Positions 40,301 through 45,840 of a DNA stretch of 45,840 bases are shown in pieces; the stretch's first letter is position 1, and each line of letters begins with the position of its first letter. A model generated the notes under the pieces. It was given only the letters and a program-made list of their open reading frames with translations, searched no databases and was not told where the DNA came from. Source of the stretch: Fibrivirga algicola (GTDB taxonomy: Bacteria; Bacteroidota; Bacteroidia; Cytophagales; Spirosomataceae). The stretch is taken from assembly GCF_011742925.1 (NCBI RefSeq), contig NZ_WAEL01000015.1, positions 1-45,840 of the forward strand, given 5' to 3'. The position numbers were made by a program, and so were the translations under genes.

Positions 40301-40629
40301 TGGTGGGCGAGAAGCGGCCCGAGTGGATCATGGGCGGGGCCATGCTCCAGAATCCGGTGATGGCGAATCTGGCCCACGCCCTGGAGGCGGTGCAGGTCAC
40401 GGGAGCCTACCGGAACATGGGGACGGCCTCCGGGGTAGCGTCCATGGGCGGCAGTCAGCCAGCACCCGGATCCACGCCAGGCATGAACCTGACGCCCCTG
40501 CTCCAGGAGATGCAGCTGATGCGAGGGGAGCTGAGCAAGATCAAGAACCTGAAGGTGGAGAATAACTACCGGGCATTTGAGGAGTACCGGGATGAGGTCA
40601 CTCAGGTACGTACCCAGAATACGTTGTAA
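37339..40629 (+). CDS. Tape measure protein
   Basis: The 1096-residue protein has a helical N-terminal region with a PhageMin_Tail-type domain (about 85-370; hydrophobic GTLTGVLGGNLLTAGLGQLI, then SIKMADSFADIAKNADMSTQ). Long coiled coils follow (about 440-860) and hydrophobic segments near 915-960. It sets tail length and probably carries membrane-active segments for DNA entry. It is the last gene of the tail cluster, which is the reverse of the usual order, where tape measure precedes baseplate and fibres. Confidence 0.9.
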   Translation: MAVTQQERAVIDLVINGQQAQAALTEVGKAATVARRELSKMREADDPAAFAKKMKEYQTLAAAETDMRARLNGAATGWAGFKQNVVGTLTGVLGGNLLTAGLGQLIGLAPVVLDHSIKMADSFADIAKNADMSTQQVEALNEKLYKMPTRTSTNDLRAMAATGGQFGVAAGEMDKFVDGANRVNVAIGDEFGSVEKTVENVLGLRNVFSNIKSDNIDQDLLRIGNAMNVLGAEGKATAPMLSDFANRMGGVLIPLGLTEGKVLGLSATLSELNVTAERGSTATVNIFQKMLTETETFAKVAGVPLKEYRDLIKNDINGAFVKYVEGLKKVSGNQVEFMAVLEKSKLTGAGEMEVLSKLASNTDLLAQKSDRATQALTQTDSITAEYDKKNLSLAVSLKKLADLKEQLLTKLIPLASGFVNLTTKLLDLNSASEEATTAFESQRSAVKGLERDVNPLLKRHDELKSKTKLSKDEQTELNKIIATIAQTIPSAVTQFDKMGNAMAISTDKARAYVKQQQEILKYTNQQAIAETESELNRARGQQLGLLTKQRTGVDRQNTGMGQYVDVQLTNADRQKLKEQIDAKNAEIAALEARKAGLSGDYLNANVPKPVAATTLPPKQAGGGSIDMGESKEEKADRLKRERSLKAAQKHEDDYAKLLEDARKRTAQDRDDEFERDHIAFGTHYAKLLELAGSDKDKQAQVSETMYTELAAIQDKADKKAEKINAEKREKQEQERAADLKEQQEYNQMMVEMAIKRLEVLRDADLAANDLAHAGGTISDQVHYGRELLIMDQFLQAKLSLLDTFKQDTASIEADITANQNDQANQRAAIQQRLVNRQLMAMEQMATDESLTDQQRLQAKEAFENAMAQFVAEGISGYRTLVGEHTIAYKAMFAAERAYAIAKIAINTYKEISDVWANPQFTLLGFAGPVVKGIYSALAVGRGLAAAASVSGIAMKDEGGFTDYESLYGGASGFATKPTMVNKGASSYMVGEKRPEWIMGGAMLQNPVMANLAHALEAVQVTGAYRNMGTASGVASMGGSQPAPGSTPGMNLTPLLQEMQLMRGELSKIKNLKVENNYRAFEEYRDEVTQVRTQNTL

Positions 40630-40634
40630 TTACT

Positions 40635-40725
40635 TATCTTTACGGTTACCAACAGGAAAAATTCTTGTGGTTGAATAACTTAGAAGAAATAAAAAAGCAG
40701 ACTGGTTATGCTGGTCTGCTTTTTT
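40635..40725 (+). ncRNA. Possible small RNA unit 1 with terminator hairpin
   Basis: A -7-like TATCTTTA (40635-40642) is followed about 50 bp later by a terminator hairpin: AAAAAAGCAGAC (40691-40702) with GTCTGCTTTTTT (40714-40725). The unit resembles the next one at 40776. No -33 TTG is visible, so the promoter is uncertain. It may instead be only the terminator of the tail operon. Confidence 0.35.
40691..40725. terminator. Terminator after the tape-measure gene
   Basis: The perfect arms AAAAAAGCAGAC (40691-40702) and GTCTGCTTTTTT (40714-40725) are flanked by A and T tracts on both sides, so it works in both directions. It ends the long late transcript and may also stop leftward transcripts from the right arm. 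Confidence 0.85.
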
Positions 40726-40775
40726 ATTCTCGGGTCCTCAACTCGGAAAAATCTCCCGTACAGACCCTGGGAGCA

Positions 40776-40860
40776 TATCTTTGTAGCTCGCAATGGGGAG
40801 AAATCTCTATTTGTGAGGATAGAAGCGGAAAGCGGACCGGTTGTACTGGTTCGCTTTTTT
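40776..40860 (+). ncRNA. Possible small RNA unit 2 with terminator hairpin
   Basis: A perfect -7 box TATCTTTG (40776-40783) precedes a unit similar to the one at 40635. Both contain CAA at the same offset, a GG-A-rich stretch, TAGAAG, and a similar hairpin. The hairpin AAGCGGACCGG (40830-40840) with CTGGTTCGCTT (40846-40856) ends in TTTTTT. Compensating base changes between the two hairpins keep the stems. No -33 TTG is evident. Confidence 0.4.
40830..40860. terminator. Second terminator hairpin
   Basis: AAGCGGACCGG (40830-40840) pairs with CTGGTTCGCTT (40846-40856) across TTGTA, followed by a T run to 40860. It is paralogous in layout to the hairpin at 40691-40725. Confidence 0.8.
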
Positions 40861-40990
40861 GTTTGTTGACAGCTAACAGACTTATACCTCAACTCCGGGC
40901 AAGCGACAACCGTGTAAGCAGCTCAGTGTCGTTGGCCACTGAACTCAATAGACGCTCTTTTGTCCTTGAGCTTCTGGTTCGGGCGATACC

Positions 40991-41296
40991 TCAGGTTTCG
41001 CCTTGTGGACCCAACTTGTTTCGCTCTGCTTCGTGATGGGCAATAATGGCTTGCTTCATTATTGCCCCTTCAATCCGCCATTGCTGAGTTTCTTCTATTT
41101 GTTTGGTGAGCAGCGCTGCTCGATCCCTATAAGCGTGGTAAGCCAACGCATGTCGCTGCTGGGCCTGCGCGTTCATCAAGGCTCGCCAGGTGCTTCTTCT
41201 CTCCTTAAAGTAAGCACCCCATTCCAGATGATAATCTCGTATCAACTGAAGTTGTTCTCTGTTCCAATCAGCGTTCTCAATGAAACGGGTAAGCAT
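40991..41296 (-). CDS. Small helical hypothetical protein
   Basis: The 101-residue protein is predicted to be all helix, very charged and Gln/His-rich (WRALMNAQAQQRHALAYHAY). It has no membrane segment or recognised family. It is the last gene of a leftward group with the LytTR and membrane-protein genes, but 113 bp separates it from the LytTR gene. The opposite-strand frames here are poor. Confidence 0.55.
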   Translation of the reverse strand: MLTRFIENADWNREQLQLIRDYHLEWGAYFKERRSTWRALMNAQAQQRHALAYHAYRDRAALLTKQIEETQQWRIEGAIMKQAIIAHHEAERNKLGPQGET

Positions 41297-41409
41297 AGCG
41301 TTAGGGCTTAGTCAGAAAGGTAAAACTATCTAGTCTCATATCCATTAGTAAATAGTTTAGGGGCATTACCACCACGACTAGGCAACTATAACCGGGTTCT
41401 GACTTTATG

Positions 41410-41850
41410 TCACTCGACGATGAGAGACGACCGTACCTGCCTGGCAACAACTCCCTCCTGGTAGAGCGTGAATTTGTTGATGGCCTCCGGAATTTGCCGG
41501 CGCGACCCATTCAGGATGGTTCCGTCCAGCAGGTGAACTTGCATTGACTTGCTTTTCACGGTAACGATTTTATCAATGTATATGGGATTGACCAGCAGCC
41601 CCCTACTGATTCGGATGAAGTGGGGCAATTGCTCCGCAAAATACTTTAGCGTTTTAGTTACCATTAGGGGGGGCCTATGACTCGGTGGCAAAAACGTGGT
41701 GGTATTAACCGAAACAGGCCGCTCAAGCTTTGTCAGATGAAGCCGGGTATAATTAATGTCGCCCTCGCAGTAAACAATGAGGGATAGATTTTGAAAGTAG
41801 CGGTAACCGGGTATCACCAGCTCATTCAACGGACTAATTGACGGGGACAT
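41410..41850 (-). CDS. LytTR-type DNA-binding regulator (no receiver domain)
   Basis: The 146-residue protein is essentially a LytTR domain (about residues 20-130): NLSLIVYCEGDINYTRLHL, then VTKTLKYFAEQLPHFIRISR, RGLLVNPIYIDKI and the closing NGSRRQI. There is no receiver domain. The short two-TM gene directly upstream suggests a LytTR regulatory system, in which a membrane protein holds the regulator inactive. LytTR proteins bind pairs of 9-bp direct repeats. The late-promoter elements contain a close match to one half-site, so this gene is a candidate late activator. Confidence 0.85.
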   Translation of the reverse strand: MSPSISPLNELVIPGYRYFQNLSLIVYCEGDINYTRLHLTKLERPVSVNTTTFLPPSHRPPLMVTKTLKYFAEQLPHFIRISRGLLVNPIYIDKIVTVKSKSMQVHLLDGTILNGSRRQIPEAINKFTLYQEGVVARQVRSSLIVE

Positions 41851-41894
41851 ATAATACAGCTTCGCTTAGTGGCTAACCGGCCACCTTTTATCTT

Positions 41895-42101
41895 TTAAAA
41901 TAAATTAATCTTGTTTTTAGCAAAACGGACACCGGCGTAGGTATAAAGCAGGATGGCCCCCGTCTTTAGAGCTGCCTCGGCTAATTCTCGCTTGTATAGG
42001 CCACTATAGAAATCCTGTATCCAGTCAATCAGTACTGCGCAGTAGCCAAGAAAGCCAATAAAACCTGCGCTGAGCAATAGTAATCTCGTCTGTAAAGTCA
42101 T
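41895..42101 (-). CDS. Two-TM membrane protein upstream of LytTR regulator
   Basis: The 68-residue protein has two hydrophobic helices (about 5-26, RLLLLSAGFIGFLGYCAVLI, and about 45-58, LKTGAILLYTYAGV). A loop and a basic end (RFAKNKIN) complete it. It lies 44 bp upstream of the LytTR gene on the same strand. Known LytTR regulatory systems pair a regulator with a membrane inhibitor. The pair here has that form. An alternative reading as a holin is less likely, because it is not in the lysis cassette. Confidence 0.65.
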   Translation of the reverse strand: MTLQTRLLLLSAGFIGFLGYCAVLIDWIQDFYSGLYKRELAEAALKTGAILLYTYAGVRFAKNKINLF

Positions 42102-42323
42102 ATAGTGGTCATTTCAGAAAGGGCAAGCTACCAATACTTGAGTAATTTAAGTAATAATTGAGCTGTACAGTTCGGTAGTTTTACTAAAAGGCTAGGTTAG
42201 AGCCTATGATAAATCATCAGCGAATAGCTTCTGATTCGATAGAAGAAACGAGCGTTTACATACCTCAATACTAGGGTATATTAAGTGGCGTTAAAATGTG
42301 TTACTACTTGCGTATATTTAAGG

Positions 42324-42341
42324 GGTTAAATAGGTTTAACC
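42324..42341. promoter_or_regulatory. Operator-like palindrome upstream of 42358
   Basis: The arms GGTTAAA (42324-42330) and TTTAACC (42335-42341) flank a 4-bp TAGG. TATATTTA (42313-42320), a one-mismatch match to the -7 box TAnnTTTG, lies just upstream. The rest of 42102-42357 shows no gene. Confidence 0.5.
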
Positions 42342-42357
42342 AAACGCCATCACTTTT

Positions 42358-42609
42358 ATGAACTTGAAACCTGGAGATCTGGTGATGGCCACTAATCTAC
42401 CAGCTGGTGAACTACTGGTTTTACTTGCCCTAGATGACTACGGTATGGACACGACTCACGCCTTTTCGGCTGTGGTCATCATTCATACCAATCCATCTGA
42501 TTTATTCGATCCCAGCAAAGAGACAGGCAACATTAGTGCCTGGCAAACTGCTGATTTTAGGTTAACGACCTGGAGCGAGCTTGTTCCACTCCTTTCTGCT
42601 ACGCTATGA
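42358..42609 (+). CDS. Small hypothetical protein coupled to recombinase
   Basis: The 83-residue protein looks alpha/beta (LKPGDLVMATNLPAGELLVL, then TTHAFSAVVIIHTNPS). ATGA (42606-42609) couples it to the recombinase gene. The short beta-rich fold with a KPGDLV start is reminiscent of small barrel domains. Function is unknown. It is the first gene of a three-gene operon. Confidence 0.6.
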   Translation: MNLKPGDLVMATNLPAGELLVLLALDDYGMDTTHAFSAVVIIHTNPSDLFDPSKETGNISAWQTADFRLTTWSELVPLLSATL

Positions 42610-43214
42610 TTTACGCTTATATCCGGGTATCAACCGACCGGCAGACCGCCGAAAACCAACGTTTTGAAATCCTGAAAAAAACCAGCGCCGATCGGGTGCA
42701 CGTTGATCAGTGGATCGAAGAAACCGCCAGTGGTACTAGGTCTGCTGCCGACCGTGCCCTAGGGAACTTGCTCTCATCGATGAAGGCCAAAGACGTCTTA
42801 TATGTAACGGAGCTGTCCCGGCTGGGTCGGTCACTCATGGAGATCATGAGCATCCTGCACGACTGCATGGAGCGCGACGTGCGCGTGTTTGCTATTAAGG
42901 AAGGCTATGAGCTGGGTAACAACATCAGCTCAAAAGTGCTGGCCTTCGCCTTCGGTTTGTCGGCCGAGATTGAGCGCAACTTGATTTCTCAGCGCACGCG
43001 TGAGGCCTTAGAACGAAAGAAAGCGGAAGGTATGCAACTTGGCCGGCCGAAGGGAAGCCGCAACGAATCGGTGAAACTGTCGGGTAAGGAAGAAATTATC
43101 CGGGGATGGCTGAAGAATAAGGTATCTCTGTCAGCCATGGCACGTATGTTGGGCGTTGACCGGCAAACAGTCAATTCATTTATAAGTAACAGAGACCTAA
43201 TTCAAAAACTATGA
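42606..43214 (+). CDS. Serine recombinase (resolvase/invertase family)
   Basis: The 202-residue protein has a resolvase domain (about 1-137) with the catalytic Ser9 in YIRVSTDRQ, conserved Arg residues in ELSRLGRS, and the long E helix (about 105-137). A hinge LGRPKGSRN (about 145) and a C-terminal HTH (about 168-200) follow. It rearranges DNA by cutting both strands at short sites. Phage members invert fibre genes or resolve dimers. I found no clear invertible segment nearby, so its target is unknown. It is coupled to both neighbours by ATGA. Confidence 0.9.
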   Translation: MIYAYIRVSTDRQTAENQRFEILKKTSADRVHVDQWIEETASGTRSAADRALGNLLSSMKAKDVLYVTELSRLGRSLMEIMSILHDCMERDVRVFAIKEGYELGNNISSKVLAFAFGLSAEIERNLISQRTREALERKKAEGMQLGRPKGSRNESVKLSGKEEIIRGWLKNKVSLSAMARMLGVDRQTVNSFISNRDLIQKL

Positions 43215-43495
43215 AAGGGCCAAGCACTTCAGATGAGATAAATTCTCCATTTGACGATGAGATTCTCAATAGGCTTCAGGCCAGAGACCTGGGCATGATT
43301 AATGGCGAGCGAGTGTTTCACTTCGTTGATCATGCCGCTAACCTTCAGATTGCTTATGATGGCCAAAAGTTCATCATTAGGGATGGTCAAAAATGGCTTA
43401 ACCAAGAATACTGGAGAGGCTACGTCGATTCATATGATTACTTATCACAAAAGATTCTGCGCCTGGATATAGAACACAATTACAAGCATCGGTAA
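43211..43495 (+). CDS. Small hypothetical protein, operon with recombinase
   Basis: The 94-residue protein starts at ATGA 43211-43214 with the recombinase stop. It is acidic and soluble, with a short beta stretch (NLQIAYDGQKFIIRDGQKW) and a helical end rich in Tyr. No family is recognised. Its coupling suggests a partner of the recombinase. Confidence 0.6.
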   Translation: MKGPSTSDEINSPFDDEILNRLQARDLGMINGERVFHFVDHAANLQIAYDGQKFIIRDGQKWLNQEYWRGYVDSYDYLSQKILRLDIEHNYKHR

Positions 43496-43535
43496 TGAGT
43501 AGACTGCTGCAATTACCGACAGTAAAGTATCAAGC

Positions 43536-44483
43536 TTAAAATGGCCACGGATCTTCGTCAACCTCAACGTCAAAACCGGCACTTTCTAAAACTTTGGTAA
43601 GTGCCGGTATGGTGTGTTTTTCTTTAAACCCTATAAATGTTAAGTTCACTCCATCCGCCCCCAAAGCTATATTTGCTCTAGGCCACCGCCTCAGAAGGAA
43701 ATTTTTAAGACTGTGTATCTGATCACGTGAGGGCTCTCGCAAGCGGATAGTGTAGGAAGTGTGATTTGGAGATTCGAATGAAGAAAATAAGGAGCTATTA
43801 GTTTGATCAGGTGAGGTTGTCCGGGATGAATTGCTACGTAAAGTCGCTACACTGTCAGCTAATTCATTCAACTTGTCGAGTATGTAATGCTGTACTGGGT
43901 CATTCGACTGCTCAACCTGTTCCTGTATGATAGAGGCCTCCAGCCCATTGTAAACTGGATTTTCAGGATTCGTATCATTGAGAGCCAGCGGAATTGTCTC
44001 AACCAGCCGAGCGGTAAGTTCAACGGCACCACCCATGTCATTTTTATAGAATATTGTCCGCTCGGCAGCTATATCAAAAGGTAGCACTGTCCCGTTCTCG
44101 GCGATGACAATAACCGGCTTTCTCCTGGCATGTCGAATCGCCAGTTCATACATCACATTGGCATTTAAGCCTGTGAGATTGGCAATAACCAAATCGCATT
44201 CCAAGATATGACGGACTATCTGCCGCGTAATGTTACCCGGATTTTTGATTTTATGAGGGGGAATTAAGTCGATACCGAAACGCCTCAAGGCAGGTTCAAT
44301 GACTGCGTCAATAAGACCATCAGTTGCCCGACGAATCTCAGAACTATCCCCCCCTAATGGGGTGATAAAGAAGGCAATTTTAGGCTTATCGTTTCCTTCA
44401 GTTTCGGGAATTACTTTGTTCTCAGCCAGTTTAGCTGTCAATGAATCACCTACAACAGTTCGTTTTTTCTCTTCGTTTTTCAC
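43536..44483 (-). CDS. Nucleoside deoxyribosyltransferase-like protein, candidate defence gene
   Basis: The 315-residue protein has an N-terminal nucleoside 2-deoxyribosyltransferase/TIR-like nucleotide-binding domain (about 34-155). It includes IAFFITPLGGDSSEIRRATD, the strand-helix ECDLVIANLTGLNANVMYEL and KPVIVIAE. The N-x-NVMYE motif, Glu113, is the known active-site type. A linker of about 80 residues leads to a C-terminal alpha/beta domain (about 235-315). It lies 30 bp downstream of the integrase on the same strand, so it may be expressed in the lysogen. Proteins of this fold act in nucleotide-signalling or NAD-type immunity; this use is inferred. Confidence 0.75.
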   Translation of the reverse strand: MKNEEKKRTVVGDSLTAKLAENKVIPETEGNDKPKIAFFITPLGGDSSEIRRATDGLIDAVIEPALRRFGIDLIPPHKIKNPGNITRQIVRHILECDLVIANLTGLNANVMYELAIRHARRKPVIVIAENGTVLPFDIAAERTIFYKNDMGGAVELTARLVETIPLALNDTNPENPVYNGLEASIIQEQVEQSNDPVQHYILDKLNELADSVATLRSNSSRTTSPDQTNSSLFSSFESPNHTSYTIRLREPSRDQIHSLKNFLLRRWPRANIALGADGVNLTFIGFKEKHTIPALTKVLESAGFDVEVDEDPWPF

Positions 44484-44513
44484 GTGTAGTAAAAGGTTAT
44501 AGGCGGTTGGTCG

Positions 44514-45746
44514 TTAAAATTCAGGAAACTGGTGGATCTTCTCATTGTCAGCGTGAACGCCCAGATCACGAAGGTACTCGATTGTCTGCTTCATGTCTTT
44601 GTGCCGGCACTGACGGCGTACCAACTCGATATCCTTGGTGGCCTCCCAAAGCGCTACGGCCCCGGTGTGTTTCCAGCTGTATACATCGTGATTCGTATCG
44701 GTCAATTCCATTTTCTCGAGCACTTTCATGTGACGGCGGTACATATACTTAGGGCCGAGTAGTTCTGGTCCGGGTTCATCATTGTAGCTGAAGACGTAAT
44801 AATGATCCGGGTACGTCTTCAGCTTGAACTCCTCGATGAGCCTAGCCAGCGGACCGGGAATAGCAATGTAATCCCCCTCGGATGTCTTGGCACTCTCGGC
44901 CGTGATGTAGATTACCTTCTCGCGCAGGTCGCGAATCTTGAGCCTGCGTACTTCTTCATTGGGGCGGGCCAGCGTGTAATAGATGAACCGCACAAAGAGC
45001 AGTAACTGGGGGTAGCCCAGATCCTGACAGGCTTTCCGGTAGTCAGCCTGCTGGCGTTTGGAGTAGGCCTGGTGCTTGTGCTTCAGATAGGGTAGCAGGT
45101 TCAGGTTTTCGAAGGGGTTAACCAAGCTCCGGGTCCGCTGATCCCGACTGATATAATAGTTAAAGAACACACTGGCATCGTTCAGTCGGTTATTGCGGGT
45201 ACGGTTGCCATTCCCCTCTACGGTAATAACCTCATCCAGGTAAGTCAGGGCCTCCAGTTGATCGAAGTGCCCCAGGAAGATGTTGCTTCTATTATGCCGG
45301 TTCAGGTAGTTCATCAGCGAATACAGCGAGGTCTTATACCCCGTGTGGGTATTACGCGCCAGTGTCTTTTTGACGAAGGCTAGGTACTCAACGATAGCTG
45401 GAATGATGGGCCGGTTGGCTGCTATTTTCTCAGGAACCGCCTTGACATCGGGAAGCCTGTTCCGCTTGAGGGGTACCCGCCACGGCTCCTCATCGACGGG
45501 CTTCTCGCCCGTAAATGCCTTACCCGTTTTCAGTGCCTGGTTAAGTACCTTGATGTGGTCAGCGGCAGCTTGTAGCCTCTCTTTTACCGTTGGCTGAGCC
45601 AGTACCACGCGCTTGCGCTTCAGCTTCTTCTCGGTAATATGCCAGATGTGATACTCAACCACCCACTGCTTGGTGAGATCATTGTCAGCAGGCTTATAGA
45701 GGGTAGCCAGCTTGAAGGGAAATTTGTCGGATTTGCCCTGATTCAT
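44514..45746 (-). CDS. int: Tyrosine integrase (phage integration)
   Basis: The 410-residue protein has an N-terminal DNA-binding region, a SAM-like core-binding domain (about 113-205) and a catalytic domain (about 228-395). Active-site residues: Arg261 (LARPNE), Lys287 (ESAKTSE), His360 (WKHTG), His382 (CRHKD) and Tyr391 (TIEYLR). The usual HxxR arginine is replaced by Ala363, and this variation is worth noting. The gene reads leftward from the attachment-site end, as expected. It would cut and rejoin at the tRNA-derived core. Confidence 0.92.
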   Translation of the reverse strand: MNQGKSDKFPFKLATLYKPADNDLTKQWVVEYHIWHITEKKLKRKRVVLAQPTVKERLQAAADHIKVLNQALKTGKAFTGEKPVDEEPWRVPLKRNRLPDVKAVPEKIAANRPIIPAIVEYLAFVKKTLARNTHTGYKTSLYSLMNYLNRHNRSNIFLGHFDQLEALTYLDEVITVEGNGNRTRNNRLNDASVFFNYYISRDQRTRSLVNPFENLNLLPYLKHKHQAYSKRQQADYRKACQDLGYPQLLLFVRFIYYTLARPNEEVRRLKIRDLREKVIYITAESAKTSEGDYIAIPGPLARLIEEFKLKTYPDHYYVFSYNDEPGPELLGPKYMYRRHMKVLEKMELTDTNHDVYSWKHTGAVALWEATKDIELVRRQCRHKDMKQTIEYLRDLGVHADNEKIHQFPEF

Positions 45747-45770
45747 GCTTTAGTACAATTGAGCTTGCCA

Positions 45771-45805
45771 TTTTTTTTGCCATTTTTTAAAAATGGCAAA
45801 AAAAA
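45771..45805. repeat. 35-bp palindrome upstream of integrase
   Basis: TTTTTTTTGCCATTTTT (45771-45787) and its exact complement (45789-45805) flank a single T. The direct repeat GCCATTTTTT also occurs upstream at 45767-45776. It lies upstream of the integrase start and may hold arm-type binding sites or the integrase promoter. Confidence 0.65.
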
Positions 45806-45835
45806 TACCTGAAAACCGTTGATTTTCAGGTATTT
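45803..45835 (-). terminator. Hairpin at the right end, terminator on the minus strand
   Basis: The 13-bp arms AAATACCTGAAAA (45803-45815) and TTTTCAGGTATTT (45823-45835) have a 7-nt loop. On the minus strand the stem is followed by a run of T, so it would stop leftward transcripts entering from host DNA, for example from a tRNA gene just outside. Confidence 0.6.
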
Positions 45836-45840
45836 ACCTT

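Noticed and set aside
40665-41036. Rightward frame over the two hairpins
   Set aside because: It starts from TTG and is made mostly of the hairpins and A/T tracts, so it is more likely non-coding.
41301-41510. Leftward 69-residue frame
   Set aside because: Overlaps the end of the LytTR gene by about 100 bp in another frame and has a Ser/Arg-rich shadow-like composition.

Overview
The window looks like one complete temperate tailed phage (prophage) from a Bacteroidota host, probably a Cytophagales-type bacterium (Spirosoma-like is a guess, not demonstrated). The host call rests on promoters with the Bacteroidota -7 box TAnnTTTG paired with a -33 TTG, on start codons that mostly lack Shine-Dalgarno sequences, and on the protein families present. 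Bases 1-21 are the reverse complement of a tRNA 3' end. A tyrosine integrase sits at the opposite end, as expected if the window runs from one attachment site almost to the other.

Layout. 1-2000: lysogeny switch, with a cI-like repressor and a membrane-anchored protein leftward, an operator/promoter block, and a small rightward gene. 2062-6290: a tightly packed early operon of small genes with ATGA overlaps, ending in a DUF3987 ATPase-like replication protein. 6290-6685: a non-coding block of GTTGACA repeats arranged as a large nested dyad, the best candidate replication origin. 6686-7957: HNH endonuclease and a possible regulator. 8132-14937: head module (S49 protease/scaffold, major capsid protein, accessory proteins, small and large terminase). 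14955-20295: a mosaic accessory island, AT-rich at its left end, between terminase and portal (DUF4209/HEPN-like protein, DNA-binding proteins, a membrane protein). 20553-26410: portal, head-tail proteins and a lysis cassette. 26491-40629: tail, fibre and tape-measure genes. 40630-45840: two paralogous terminator hairpins, a membrane protein plus LytTR regulator pair, a three-gene operon with a serine recombinase, a deoxyribosyltransferase-like protein and the integrase.

Two observations stand out. First, four copies of a conserved element (core ACTCAGTTCTGACCTG) lie immediately upstream of the four late gene blocks at 7466, 8132, 20553 and 26491. Each copy has a -7-like box starting exactly 37 bp after the start of the core. 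This looks like a phage-specific late promoter regulon, and part of the core resembles a LytTR binding half-site. Second, the 6351-6588 dyad has a 17-bp central palindrome, phased GTTGACA boxes, TGATWATCA pairs and perfect 22-bp outer arms, all sharing one centre. The accessory island carries a candidate defence protein with an intact RNxxxHG motif.

All functional names are from reading the sequence. No database search was run.
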